From Plasmodiophora brassicae (lineage: Eukaryota > Endomyxa > Phytomyxea > Plasmodiophorida > Plasmodiophoridae), in the NCBI GenBank assembly GCA_039704465.1, contig JASFAU010000009.1, forward strand, positions 1,116,001-1,180,000: DNA of 64,000 nucleotides. The letters are read 5' to 3'. Of this stretch, positions 1 through 11,663 are shown piece after piece (position 1 is the first letter of the stretch; every line of letters begins with the position of its first letter). Made by a program: the position numbers and the translations under genes. Below the pieces are notes generated by a model. It searched no databases and had not been told where the DNA came from. It was given only the letters and a program-made list of their open reading frames with translations.

Positions 1-1
1 G

Positions 2-355
2 CTGCTGTCCGCAAAGAAGACCCTCAAACTTCGTGCGATGGTGTCGACGACATTTAACATTCACCTGCTTGTCGTTGTCGTCAGTCTTGTCTGCTTTAAC
101 CTCGTCTCGTCCAACCATGTCGTTATTCAATCCGCCATTGGTTTCGTCACTGCGTCCATTACCATTGCATCCCGTTTGACCATCCCTTTCATGCTGTTCG
201 ATCGCATGAAACTGGACGAAAATCGTCAGCTTCGTCTGGACCCGAACATTCGAGCGTACTGGACGTTCTACCTCGAAATGAACTCGGAGGTGTACTTCAA
301 CCTGGCGTTCCGTAGCATATCATCATTGCGTTGTAGCCACTCGAGAAGCACCTGA
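2..355 (+). CDS. 3' part of a multi-pass membrane protein (partial)
   Basis: The reading frame is open at the left edge and runs to a TGA at 353-355, so this is the C-terminal part of a gene that starts outside the window. It contains two clear hydrophobic stretches (about 45-130 and 135-200 bp), followed by a charged segment with the motif DRMKLDENRQLRLDP and an aromatic-rich tail. This looks like the last transmembrane helices and cytosolic tail of a polytopic protein. I cannot name the family. The last twenty codons are less convincing: a GT..AG pair at 311-335 would be an unusually short intron, so the true C-terminus may differ. Confidence 0.45.
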   Translation: MLSAKKTLKLRAMVSTTFNIHLLVVVVSLVCFNLVSSNHVVIQSAIGFVTASITIASRLTIPFMLFDRMKLDENRQLRLDPNIRAYWTFYLEMNSEVYFNLAFRSISSLRCSHSRST

Positions 356-522
356 AAACGATGAACTTTCCCAACGCGTCCCGTATGTGATCATGTAGCG
401 CCGGACGGTGGGTGTCACAGGCAACGTTCCGGGACCGCATCGACGCATCGTACGCTGTTGTTCCACGCCCGCTATGCACGTTCGACGGGCAAAGCCACAC
501 CTACCTCTCATTCCGTTTTTGG

Positions 523-2979
523 ATGGCCTCGAGCATCGTGGCGTCTGCGCGTTCAGCGTGCGAACAGTATGTGGAGTGGGCGCCCGACGACTGGTCGCGC
601 CGCGAGGCGAAGGACATGCTGGACAGGGGCGACGAGACGCTGCTGGTCGCCAGGTTCGGCAAGCGGATTGCGTTCGGGACGGCGGGGCTGCGTGCCGTCA
701 TGGGCGCCGGAACGGCTGCGATGAACCCGCTGGTGATCCTGCAAACGTGCCAGGGCCTATGTCAATATGGACAGGTTGTCATCCCCCCTTGCGTTATTTT
801 CTATCGGCCGCTCACTGGCTGGTCATCTCAGGAGGCTATTCCAAACTTCAAGTCTCGTGGAGTTGTCATCGGGTTTGATGGGCGGCACCATTCGCGGGTG
901 GGTGCGGCACTGCTGATCTCAGTGATGCTGTTCGTCCCACGTGACGTGGCCGACCTGTGCAGGAATTCGCGGACCTTGCAGCGTTTGTGTTTATGTCCCA
1001 AGGTGTAACCGTGCATCTGATGCGGAAGATGATTCCAACGCCATTCGTACCGTTCGGTGAGCCCCGTGGGTTGTGCCGATACAGTTGCACGAGCTAAATG
1101 ACACCTGACTCGCAGGGGTCGTCCAGCTCCGCACCGCGATTGGTGTAATGGTTACGGCTTCTCACAACCCGAAGCAAGACAACGGGTTTAAAGTGTACTG
1201 GTCCAACGGTGCTCAGGTAGAACAGCCACAGCAGCCTAATCGACAGGGCCGATTGCTGATGTGGCTCGACAAAGATTGTGCCGCCGCACGACTCCAACAT
1301 TGCGGCTGCTATTGACAACAACCTTCGACCATGGATGGAGTATCGCGGGTTCACCCTTGACCACCAAGCACTTGCTGGTACCTTCATGCCCTTTCATCCG
1401 AGTCCCATCCAGAGGTTTCTGATGACCAGGAACGTATTGCAGCCAACGACCCAACTGAGCGGCTATGGACCTCGTACTTCCAAACGATCAGCGCCCCTCC
1501 ATATTGCAATGTATCTGGCGATTTCCCGACCCCAATCAAGGTCACGTATACTGCAATGCATGGTGTCGGTACTGCCGCCGTTCTCGCCGCGTTTCAGTCT
1601 TTCCGATTGCCGCCACCAATTCAAGTAGCAGAGCAGTGCACTCCAGATCCTGAGTTCAGCACAGTACGTCCGCTCTATGCCCAATGCGATGTATCCACGA
1701 ATGACAGTACTTGGATTAGGTGAAATATCCGAATCCGGAAGAAGGGGCTGGCGCATTGGCACTAGCCATGAAGGCTGCAGAGAGCGCAGGGTCGCGGTTG
1801 ATTCTTGCCAATGACCCCGACGCAGACCGGCTGGCAGTTGCCGAAAGGTAACGCATGCGTTTTCTACGAGTCGTGAACCTGATGGTGGACGTCGTTGTAA
1901 GAACATGTGATGGCAATTGGCGGATATTCAATGGTAACGAGATTGCTGCATTATTCGCCGATTGGCTTTGGGTGGGACCGATTCATACTGCGTCGCGTCC
2001 ACCATGTTCATCGATGTGTACACGCGCAGACATGCTATCTTGAGCGGAATCCGAAATGCGACCGCTCGAAGGCCTTCATGGTTGCCAGCTGTGTCTCCAG
2101 TAGATACCTGGAAGCGATGGCGGCTCACGAGGGATTCTTGTTCCAGGTGATTCTGTGTCGATGCGGACCGCTGTTTTAGATGTTGATCGACGTCGCAGGA
2201 TACGCTAACTGGCTTCAAATGGCTCGGCAACGCGATCATTGACATGGAAGCCCGGGACCTGACCTTCCTGTTTGCGTATGAAGTCGAGATAGGATTCTTG
2301 ACCGGCAACATGAGTTATGACAAGGTCGGTTTTGCCGTAAGGCACTCTTCGCAAGGTCAGCTCACTTAGCGTCTGCAGGATGGCGTTCGAATGGCGGCTG
2401 TATTTGCGGAACTGGCCAACAGTCTGTATCGTCAGCATTCAACTTGTACTTCTCGTTTGGAGGAACTCTACAAGAAGTTCGCTTGTCGGTTCTTGATCGT
2501 GGGCTGCTTAACTGACGTTCGTGTAGGTATGGTTATTTCTCGATGAAAGCCAGCTATTTCTTTTGCGAATCGAGGAGCGTTATGGATCGGATCTTTGACC
2601 GTCTGCGAGCTGGGGATTACAGGCCGCACTCGTCTACGTCGGTCAAGTCGGTGCGCGATGTGACTCGTGGGCTGGACAGTTCCCAGCCTGATGGGCGAAG
2701 TCGTTTGCCGGCAATGCCAAACGACCAGATGCTGACTTTCGCTTTCGCCGATGGCACCCTGGTCACGTTGCGCAATTCGGTAGGCGTGTCGGCATCTCTG
2801 GCGTTGTGTAGTATTGTGACACTGGGGACTCTTAGGGCACTGAACCTAAACTGAAGTACTATGTGGAGTGTCGCGACTCGTCGCGCGCGGCATCGGACGC
2901 CAAGCTGGCAGTGATGGCGCGCTACGTCATCGACGAGTTCATTCAGCCCACGGTGCACGGGCTCGCTGCCCCGAAATGA
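523..2979 (+). CDS. PGM2: PGM2-type phosphoglucomutase / phosphopentomutase, about ten exons
   Basis: Alpha-D-phosphohexomutase of the PGM2 branch, interconverting glucose-1-phosphate/glucose-6-phosphate or ribose-1-phosphate/ribose-5-phosphate in the cytosol. The family motifs appear in order on the plus strand: [14 protein letters not shown] near 670-710, the phosphoserine loop [11 protein letters not shown] at 1151-1186, the metal loop [14 protein letters not shown] near 1806-1850, the sugar-specificity motif TGFKWLGN near 2209-2238 and a SGTEP-like phosphate-binding site before the C-terminal KYYVE near 2850. The pieces sit in different frames separated by short introns, for example 775-831 (57 nt) and one ending just before [10 protein letters not shown]. 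The start is the ATG opening MASSIVASA, which places the N-terminal helix as in PGM2; the stop is the TGA at 2977-2979. Overall domain order and length agree with a full enzyme. No disruption is needed once introns are removed. Confidence 0.93.
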
Positions 2980-3027
2980 GTGTAACCGCTAACAAGTCTT
3001 ATGTATAAACCAGGGCGAGGGCGCCTG

Positions 3028-4274
3028 TCATGCAGTGGCCTTCCGGCCTGTTGCAAGGACCGATGCAATCAGAGCCTTCGGCTCTGTGATCGGCTGAAGC
3101 GGGCGAAGCGCTTCACGGGACAGCGTCTGCACCACGTGCGCCTGGGCGTCCCTAGCAGCATCGAAACGACCAGATATGGTATGGGCCGACGCCAGAATCG
3201 CATCCGCCTTGGCAAGGACCCTCGTGAACTCGCGCATTAGAGCACCGTCCTCTCCGCCTTGCGGTTTCGCCCCGATATCGGACAGGCCCTGCTCGTCCAG
3301 GTAGGCAGACACGAATTCGGTTGACACGACGTCAGGGATCGGCAGCGTCGGGCACGCATGGCGAATGGCGGCCCAGTCTGCCAGTTCAGCCTTGATGCGG
3401 TCAACTGCTGCTGTCCATATTCTTTCCTGCTCTCTCAGGCTCTCATTCTGCGTATTCTTCAGGACCTACGGGGACATCAGAAGCATGCCAACGGTGGTTT
3501 CCGCGGAGAATACTTTAGGCGGTTTGAGCGCGCCTCTGTCGCTCAGCAGTTTAAGAACCATCTGCTGGCAGTCATTGACGAATTCCTTGCAGGCCGCAGA
3601 AATCCGATCGTGAAGAAACGCATGCCGCTCATCGTCGAAGGCTGCAGAGCATTGCGCGATTTCATGCGACGTGACCTCTTTCAGAAGGCGAATGAGCTGC
3701 GCCTCGGCGGGCGACCCATCGTCAACCACGGAAGGCTTCCAATCCAGTGATTCCGGGTACGGCTTTAGTGGAGTCTCAGGTGCAACAACGCGATCGTTAC
3801 GAACCGGCGTGGGCTTCCCTGGTTTCGACTCCTTTGCCGGGACCTACGTCTAATGAGATGAAGCGATACCATGACACATGCAGCAACATACAGAGGCAGA
3901 GACTGGAATTAGTTTAGGTGTCGTTTTTCGTGGCTTTGATTTGTTCGTTGCAACCTGCCTCGAATAAGACTGATGCAACGTATCGACGTGCAGTGACATA
4001 CAGAGGGAGACTCCTGAATGAGTTTGGATATGGGATCCCGCATGTGGGTTTCTTCCGCTGGAGCGCTGCTAATCTTCGTTGGCCTTCGACGGAACTCAAA
4101 CCCGTCGTCATTGCACAGCTGTACGCCAAGACTAACGCGACGTTGCCGTCTGCAATTTGTATCAGTAAACGTCGATACGGGGATCGGTTCACCCATGACT
4201 TCTTCCGTCTCGGCTGTGGCGCGCCCTCGTCGCCGGACTCATCATTCGACGTCGTCGGTGGCGTGTCGAAATAA
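3028..4274 (-). CDS. Multi-exon protein of unknown function, mostly helical
   Basis: Minus-strand gene ending at the stop 3028-3030. The last two exons are clear: rev 3840 to 3514 and rev 3465 to 3028, joined across a 48-nt GT-AG intron (3466-3513) that removes a stop and links KPPK to VLKNTQNESLREQERIW. The joined sequence is charged and alanine-rich, probably helical or coiled coil. Upstream exons at about 3990-4270 include a Ser/Pro/Asp/Glu-rich segment with PQPRRKKSWVNRSP and a segment containing EETHMRDPISKLIQE, suggesting a disordered basic N-terminus. Exact upstream boundaries are uncertain. I considered kinetochore or centrosomal proteins because of the layout of basic disordered head plus helical tail, but no diagnostic motif is present, so I leave it unnamed. 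Confidence 0.45.
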
Positions 4275-4277
4275 CTC

Positions 4278-4851
4278 CTACACGTGTCGGTCAGGGACCT
4301 CCGGGGCCCTGTTGCCACTCAAACGCCCGCGTACCGTCGCCGGGGATCGTGCCGATTGGCGCTGCTGCTGCCCATTCGGTGACCGTTGCCGGCGTCGACG
4401 AACGACGCGCCCCGCGACCTCGGATGCCCCTGTGGCGCAATTTTGGCAGCTCCACTGACGCATTCGTATTTTTCCCGCCAATTTTCGGTTACGTCTGTTC
4501 GCGTCCCCCAGTGCTGCTGGTCGCGATGGAGCATCATCGGTTCACCGCCCTGGAAAGTGCTGCGACGGTGACTACTGTCTACATACCCCATTTCGGTCGA
4601 CGCAATGAAGTCGACGCAATCCGGCGCATGTCCGCAGTTCAGATATGTAGCTGCCAGCGAAGGTGTCCGAGACTCGGCGGGTTGAACACGATGAGCCTAC
4701 GCACGGTCGATTCGAGGCAGTAACAAATCACCCATGGCTGTTGCCAGAATAGTACCGGCAGGAATGTGGAGCGTCGCGTACCATCGTCGTCAGGTCCGAC
4801 TGCGCGTGCATCTGTTCCCGAGCCATCTTCTGCCGGTCCGCAGGGAAACAT
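4278..4851 (-). CDS. Possible small multi-exon basic protein with a CxxC motif
   Basis: Read on the minus strand from the ATG at 4851, short open segments are separated by plausible 40-85 nt GT-AG introns: an acidic start (MFPCGPAEDGSG), a middle piece containing YLNCGHAPDC, and a terminal piece with QWSCQNCATG followed by an Arg/Gln-rich tail with VVRRRRQRSP. It may be an independent small gene or the 5' end of the gene at 3028-4274. There is no recognisable domain, splice sites are guessed, and a plus-strand alternative cannot be excluded. Confidence 0.22.
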
Positions 4852-5093
4852 CAGTCAATAGGTAGTCATCGCTGCACCGGGGGCAAGAGGTGCGGGGAAC
4901 TGCGTGGCGCCGCGTCGCATGTTCACGTTCTGCAGAGTGTTGGGCGTTACGTCACCCAGGGTTGGCTTTGCGGACTGCAACTACCCACGAGGCCACTGGC
5001 GCCACTGGCCGGGATGAATTGGGGACAGTGGCCCCGCCAGAGCCCGGCCGGCAGGCGGTCAAAGCTTCAGATGGGTTTGCGCAAACGCAGCTG

Positions 5094-6552
5094 ATGGTGG
5101 TGTCCTGGGCGTTGGCCGCCGCCGCCACCGCGTTGATGGTGGCGGAAGCGTTGACGTCCATGCACGAGTACAGGATGTTGCACTGTCTGCTGAAGCTTGT
5201 CAAGAAGCACGATGAAGAAATGCATACCTTTTGGACCGAATCGAATCTCCCTGACCCACACGCGGATGACATCCTGGATACGATCCGGCCTGGAGACGTT
5301 CTCCATCATTACATCATCGAGAGGAAGTTGGGCGTCGGAAGTTTTGGGCATGTATACCAGGCGCAAGACACGCTGAGATGGAACCGGACCGTGGCGCTGA
5401 AGATCTACAAGAGTCGCAAGACCGAGGCACTCAAGGAATTCGACACGCTGAGGAAACTGCAGACACTCGATCCATCACATCTGCACCACATAGGTTAGTT
5501 TACCAGTCGCGTTTACGTGATGTCAGCTGCTCTGACACAACATCGGTGGCAGTCGACGTCAGCGAGTCGTTTGATGCTCTTGATGATAGGACCTGCATTG
5601 TCCTCGAATTGCTGGGCAATGACCTGATCCGGCAGTCCACGAAGATGCCGTCTTTCTGGGAACATGGCCTCAATTATGCCAACTTGCGACAGCTGGCGAA
5701 GGCCGTGCTGGACGGCTTGCGGTTTCTTCATTCTAATCACCGTATTCACGTAATTCGAGATCACCATCAGACGTTATACGGGTGTATGGGCCTAACTGAA
5801 GTCATTACAGGGCGATATCAAACCGGAGAATATCATCCTGTCGAAGAACGGCGACTTCTCCTCGGCCACGATTGTTGATTTCGGGTCCAGCGAAGACGAC
5901 AGCGAGACGAGTGAACTGTCGCTCCATACGAGGGTCTACCAGGCACCTGAGCTGCTACTAGGCCTGCCGCATTCAACGCCCATAGAGTAAGTGATTCAGA
6001 CGAGGCACATGTGTATGTCCTGATACCGTTTCTAGCGTTTGGGCCCTGGGCACCATTCTCGCGATTCTTCGACAGCCTCAGATTTCCTGGGTACTGACGT
6101 CGTCGCATGTTTCGTGGACATTGCATTGGTCTCACGCCAGGCCTTGTCGCATGTAGTTCAATGGCGAGACAAGTCGGGACGTGTTCCTACGTATCGTCGA
6201 GACCATTGGTCTTCCTTCGCGGGACATCATCGACCCCGCTACCCGCCGTATCGGGATATGCTCCTCATCGTCAGGCAAGACCTTTCTGTACAAAGTGTCG
6301 CATATCGACTTCTCTGCATTGCGCGCCCACATCAAGGTACCTCGTCGTTAGGGCAGATCCTTCCGAGCGTAGCTGACGGCAGTGCCTGTCTTTCTGCAGA
6401 CGGAGCCACTGTGGCACAAGTTACCATGCAAGTCAGGCGACGTCCCATGCCTATACTTTCGCGACCTAATCGAGCGCATGCTGACGTTTGATCCTGCCGC
6501 TCGAATTACTGCTGCCGAAGCGCTGGCTCACCCGTTCCTGACCGTGCATTAG
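5094..6552 (+). CDS. CMGC-like protein kinase with an N-terminal hydrophobic segment
   Basis: Predicted Ser/Thr kinase of 386 residues. Exons 5094-5493, 5553-5749, 5811-5986, 6036-6090, 6157-6336 and 6400-6552 join with GT-AG introns of 55-65 nt and sum to whole codons. Kinase landmarks are all present: glycine loop LGVGSFGHVYQ, VAI/LK lysine in VALKIYK, catalytic loop HGDIKPEN, DFG in IVDFGSS, an APE-like QAPELLLG, DVWALG, and the C-lobe ending ERMLTFDPAARITAAEAL. That ending and the early glutamate helix resemble CMGC kinases (DYRK/CLK/PRP4 side). HGD replaces HRD, so the arginine that contacts activation-loop phosphate is missing. The first in-frame ATG opens a hydrophobic stretch, MVVSWALAAAATALMVAEAL, which could be a signal anchor. 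An upstream exon could change this N-terminus. The kinase call is firm; the subfamily is not. Confidence 0.85.
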
Positions 6553-6648
6553 CAACAATGGCACGACAATATTAACGTCGGAACGAATCTAGTAGTTTGG
6601 ATAGTGCTGCGAGAGACGAATATCATATAGGAGGTATTTCAGTCGGTT

Positions 6649-7505
6649 TCAGATCAGGCCGCCTTCTCGTAACGAGTCGTAGATGCGCTGAATGCGAACC
6701 TCGGGGTCGAAGTCCAGCGTCTGCAGACGGCACGGGTCGGCACGGGGGACCTCCTCCGCCTGCAGCTGCATCAGGAACGATATCGCCGACGCTCCCGACT
6801 TCAGCAAGCGTTCAGACATGGGTACCAGGCAGAACCCGCGCTCGCTGACCTGGATGACACCGACAGCCAGACCCAGCGTCCCGAACAGGCGTGCTAACTC
6901 GTACGCGGTCGACAGGGCGGCCTGAGTACCTCCTCCGGCGATGCTAGCCACGCCATCCTTCCCGTGATGTACTGCGAAGAACGTTAAAGGGAGACGTTGG
7001 ATCCCCGACGCAGGACCGTACCAAACATTCCCCATTCGCGGGACGGGTCGGATGCCTCCATCTCCAGCAGGAAAACAGCCAACAGGACGACAGTGACGCC
7101 TGGGATTCGTGTCAGGAATGGGTGGGCGTGTTTGCCAACAACTGGGTCCTAACCTGCGAATCCGGTTAGGACAGCGAGGAGCTCTGACATTGGGTGCGTA
7201 TGGCCGAGAATGATGGTTACGAACGCGATGCAGATGAGAACGAAGGAGATGGCGGCGATGGCCCACGACAGGCCGACGATCTGGCCAACGGGGGGCATCC
7301 GACCATACCTGGCGACAAAGTGCCCATCGAGATACGCTGCACTGATGATGACGGCGATTGTTGCGGCACGAAGGGCAACCAGGACGTGCCGCGTCTTCGT
7401 AGGGTTCACCGCCTGCCACCCGTCGACTTCCCGTTCCACCTGGACCTTATCCCAAACGGGTTCGTGTCCTGTGCTGTCGTCAGACCCGGCCATGCTGTCC
7501 GCCAT
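6649..7505 (-). CDS. Four-segment membrane protein of unknown family
   Basis: Three minus-strand exons (7505-7154, 7099-7022, 6932-6649) sum to 237 codons plus stop. The start is the ATG opening MADSMAGSDDSTG. After a hydrophilic, acidic N-terminus there are predicted membrane segments at roughly residues 45-65, 75-103 and 105-135, the last crossing the first two exon junctions, and a further weakly hydrophobic stretch near residue 155. The C-terminal part is amphipathic and charged, ending near RIQRIYDSLREGG. No family is recognised. The gene is convergent with the kinase (about 100 bp between stops). Confidence 0.6.
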
Positions 7506-7670
7506 GTTCGCCCCCCGCCACCCAGCAGGGCTCCAGACTGGAACGTGTGTTGTGGTCCGCAAACCCGCTTCTAGAACGTACCGTCTCCCGTCACATCAAA
7601 CGGTCAGGTGACCTTGTCACGTGCGCAACGACGTACATCTACTCAGGATGACGGCGACGTCGACCCAGCG

Positions 7671-10143
7671 TCAGACCAAATCGGGGAACTCTGTATTCAG
7701 GCGGCTCTGCAGCTGGCGAAGGCGACGCTTGCAATCCTGCAACGCGGTCGTGTGCTGTTCCAGCGCCGGTTTTATGCGCGCTGAATGCGCTTCCCCCAGC
7801 GACGAGAACGACTGGACGAACATCCAGTTGCGTTCCCTGGCGGGGCCGCACGCTTTCAGGGTTCGATGGGCGCGTTCGCTCATCTCGTTGTAGCTGGCCC
7901 GCAGGCTGTTTAGCGTTGCTGTGACGGCTTCGACATCCTTGGCAAAGTCCCGTTCTTCGGCGGATATGATGCCGCCTTCGCCTTCGAGCAATAACCGGGA
8001 CCGACGAATGCGCTCAGCACAGTTGGCGATGCGCGCGCAAACGGCATTCCCCGCTTCCACACGCTGCCGTACAAGTGCATGAAGCTCACGATCCCGGTTC
8101 GCCAACGCACCGATGATCGTCTGTACTCGAGACCTGCAAGCAGGGAATCAGCACCCCAAGGCACGACCTGCAGTAAACAGTAACACCGACAGATATAGTT
8201 TCTGGATTCGATCAAACTTGTCCAGAAGAGAGATCCGAGCTTGGACGGCGACCGATACACGATGGCACGCGTCGATACAGCGATCCGCGATACTGCTGAA
8301 CTCCAGGAAGCCCTGCAGTGATGCGGAATCGTCCAGCGACGATATCGACGCCGTTTGGAAACCTTGCAGTGCAGCAAGAGATAAGGACAGTTCTGGGTCA
8401 ACCTTGAACTCCTCCAACGCAAACGTCTCGAAGCCCTTCCCAGTCAGAGAGTAAGCACCCAGAGAGCAGCGCATGGCACACACACACACTGGTGCTTACA
8501 GTGGTTGGACCAGATTTGACGACTAACTGAAGCTGCCCGCGTTCCTCAGGGGCGCCTCGACATAGAGGCAGGAGGCGACACGTGAACGAACGATCCAGGA
8601 CGAACAGGAAATCCCCGACCAATGAATCGCGACACGGCTGTCCCCCCAGCCTCTGCGATCTGGGAATCGAGACGACCATGTCGACAGGGAACGATTCGCA
8701 AGGCAGAGGCGCGCGGTCCTCACCGCTCTCGCAGCGCGCGAGGAACTGATTCAGATCGCTTGTATCGATGCGGACGATACCGTCAGTACTGGCGGCGAAA
8801 ATCGACGATCGACCATCACTGCCCAGAAGCTCGGTGCCACAGGATCGCGTTCTCGCCAGGCGCTGAAACGAATCGTTGCCGTCGAGCTCCGGATCGGTGC
8901 TTCGGCCCTGGACGCCAAATAGATCAGCAACGGTCGAGACGGATCGGGTCGCAACGTACGTTCTCCCTCCATCGCGGTCTAGTGCTGTCAACGCCAACCA
9001 AGGTGTCCACATCGCCAGCGTCGCTGGCCGTGAACAGGACGGTAACTGGGAGCGATGGGCTGGACACGGCGAGAACCGACGAGTAGCGCGCCCCCTTCAC
9101 GCCGTCAGCATGACGGTACACCGCGTCCTGGGCGACTACGACGAACTCATTCGGCGCCCGGTCGTCTGGACGCGCATAGAACATGGCGTCGTCTGAGCTG
9201 CGCACATGCCAGAACTCGTCGAGCCAGGCCGAAACGAACTGACGCAGCCGATCAGCACAACAGATGACCTGCTGCGTCACACAGACGGTACCGGATTGTC
9301 AGATGCGACCGCCATCGAGTGGTACAGCCCGAAATCAGCCGCGCTGATGACCGCGTGGCGAGGGACGATGGGGCAGAGCGTGAAGATGTCGCCGGATTCA
9401 TGCAAGAAGTACACCGAGAATCGCTCCCAACCTAAACACGGTCAGCACCACGTACGTGATTGAACGACGATCGCGTTGGAACCCCTACCAGACGATTCAC
9501 CGAAGCAGAACCCAGGGAACTGCGCTCGCGACGTCAGCGCCCGTTCGTCACTGAGAAGGCGAACCTCCTCTTCGAGTGCGGCGCCAGCCGACGAGATACG
9601 GAACAGCCTGCGTCGCAATGAGAAACGCGAACCGGGAAGCGAAAGCAGTGGTGCCGAGAGGCGCTACCGGAACGTGTTGTCGGCGAACAGAACGCCGATG
9701 TGTTCGTGGCTGAGCGGATGCCACCGGATCATGACGACTTCAGCGGGTGGTATTGCTGCCGACGTATCGCGGCCGACAACGCAGATCGCATCGCACGTCA
9801 ATGGGCCGTCGCCGTGAACCTCGCGAGCATCAACGAAAACGATGTGGACCTCATCGAACGAGACTGCGGCAAGCGCTTCGCCGGTTGCATTAAACGCCAG
9901 CGACACAGGCTGTCGAGGCAGGGTCGCCTGGACGGTCTCGATAACCCGGCAGTGATCCGCACGGTTCAGCTTCGCATCGCGAATACGCGTGCACCGGATG
10001 ACGCCATCGCTGCCCGCGACGAACAGGTCCGCGTGCCTGCTGATGGCGAACGCGCCCGCGCCCGTCCCGCCGACCGCCGACTGCCGCAGGCACTCCCCAT
10101 CGTTCAGCCTGGCGGCAACGTCGTCCAGGACGGTCATCGACAT
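7671..10143 (-). CDS. Nup88/Nup82-like nucleoporin
   Basis: Minus-strand gene with several short introns. The N-terminal two thirds look like a beta-propeller and the C-terminal third (8105-7671) is a long helical coiled coil. Segments resembling Nup88 appear in order: an early propeller blade with VMIRWHPLSHEHIGVLFADN near 9730, a later block that I read as WERFSVYFLHESGDIFTLCP near 9360-9430 (propeller strand before a CP motif), a middle propeller region at 8520-9270, and a C-terminal helix bundle containing SYNEMSERAHRTL. That architecture is the cytoplasmic-face nucleoporin Nup88/Nup82, which forms a complex with Nup62 and Nup214 during mRNA export. The start is the in-frame ATG at 10143. 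The assignment rests on motif order rather than strong identity. A divergent propeller plus coiled-coil trafficking protein is the main alternative. Confidence 0.6.
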
Positions 10144-10327
10144 CGTCCACGGATTTACGCGGCGGTCCACTCGAAACGTGCGCTACAAATTTTACCGCAA
10201 CTGCACTGCCTGAAGGTCGCGATTTCGACGTTGCTCCACGAGAATAACGCCGCCTGACTTTTTGCAGAAGACCGCGATCGTGCTGCAGCAGCGCGCGGGT
10301 CGGAGTCATTCGTGCCGGGCGGAGCCG

Positions 10328-11181
10328 ATGGCGCCGATGGTGGACCTTGGCAACGGGTTCTGGAACCTGCGCGGGTCGTTCAAGATGGCGGTGGGCCTGG
10401 TCGACGTCGGGACGCACATGTCGGTGGCGCGGCTCGCCAACGGGCGGTTCCTGGTCGTCGACACGATCGTGATGAGCGGCGAGCAGAAAGCGGAGTTTGA
10501 TCGGGTCACCGAGGGCGGTCGCCTTATCGAGGCGGTGATCGCGACGCACCCGTTCCACACGATGGCGTTCACGACGTTCCATAAGACGTATCCAGATGCA
10601 AAGTACTATGGGACGCCGAGGCACCTGAGAAACCTTCCCGACATTCCCTGGGCTGGCGACGTCAATGACGAGAAAGTCAGGACGATGTTCGAGCCGGACA
10701 TCTCCATGCGTATACCGGCTGGGGCGGAATTCGCCAATCCCGAGGTTCGTTCGCCCCCACTTCGGTTTTGTTGCCCGTTCTTACATTTCGCAATGTGTAC
10801 TTCCAGGAAGGCAACCATTTCTCGAACATGTTCGTGTTTCATCGCCCCAGCCGCACAGTGCACAATGACGACACGATCGTTAACTGGAAGAACCCGTCCT
10901 GGTCGCTGACACGTCTGTTTGTCAACGACGGTGTCAAGTTCCACCCGTCGCTGACTGGTGCAGGATTGCATCCCACTGCTGAAGCGCCGCTCCAGTTCCG
11001 CTCCTGGGTTCAAGACCTGGTGCGTGACTGGGACTTCGACAATCTCTGCACGGCGCACAACAGCAACGTCATCGGCGATGCCAAGGCCGCGGTTCGGGAC
11101 CTCCTTTCGCGTTGCGATTCGCTATTCGATGAGCTATCGTCGCGGAACGCGGCCAAGGCCCAGAAGAACTCGAACCTTTAA
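10328..11181 (+). CDS. DUF4336 protein, metallo-beta-lactamase-like fold (copy A)
   Basis: Two exons, 10328-10744 and 10807-11181, joined over a 62-nt intron, give 263 residues. The protein matches the DUF4336 pattern: an N-terminal ligand-like part GNGFWNLRGSFKM, the loop ATHPFHTMAFTTFHKTYPDAKYY, and the later HRPSRTVHNDDTIVNW and WDFDNLCTAHNS blocks. This family is related to metallo-beta-lactamase-fold hydrolases, but the HxHxDH zinc motif is reduced here to HPFH, so catalytic activity is uncertain. The start was chosen by comparison with copy B about 500 bp downstream, which aligns from the same position and shares the intron at the same codon. Substrate unknown. Confidence 0.75.
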
Positions 11182-11663
11182 ATCGTGTGCGTTTTACTCA
11201 CAGACTGCGAGGGATGGGCACCTTCGTGTGCAGAGTCTTCAGCCGCGTTGTGATTCGAAAACGGCGACCCCGGTTGTTATCTCGTACGAATGCCAGACAG
11301 CAATTCGTCGATGCATCAGTGTTGCCCGCTGTTCGTTGAGGCAGGAAACAGTGGACTCAGCGTCCCAGACGTATCCGAAAGCGGTGCTGTTAGACCGAAC
11401 GGGCCCTGATTTGGGATCCCGACCCGATTGGAGTGTCCGCGACGTGCCATTGTGCATCAAGCGTGTGAGTGGTGACAAGGCGGTAGAGGACGGATGAGAT
11501 CGCTTTTCGCGACGGCTGGTATCCCAATCGCAATGCTCGGTCTGATCACTGCTGGTATGCTGGCGGGCCGACCGTGCGTTGCTGGAAACACGCCAACGAC
11601 AAACGCCGTGCGTACACGATGATTGAGCTATGTAGAGGTACTGAGCGTGTGGGTCTGTAGGTC
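11182..11663 (+). other. Spacer between the two DUF4336 copies
   Basis: This 482-bp stretch separates the tandem copies. The open frames in it are short and lack protein-like composition. I see no RNA gene or repeat; it presumably holds the terminator of copy A and the promoter of copy B. Confidence 0.5.
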
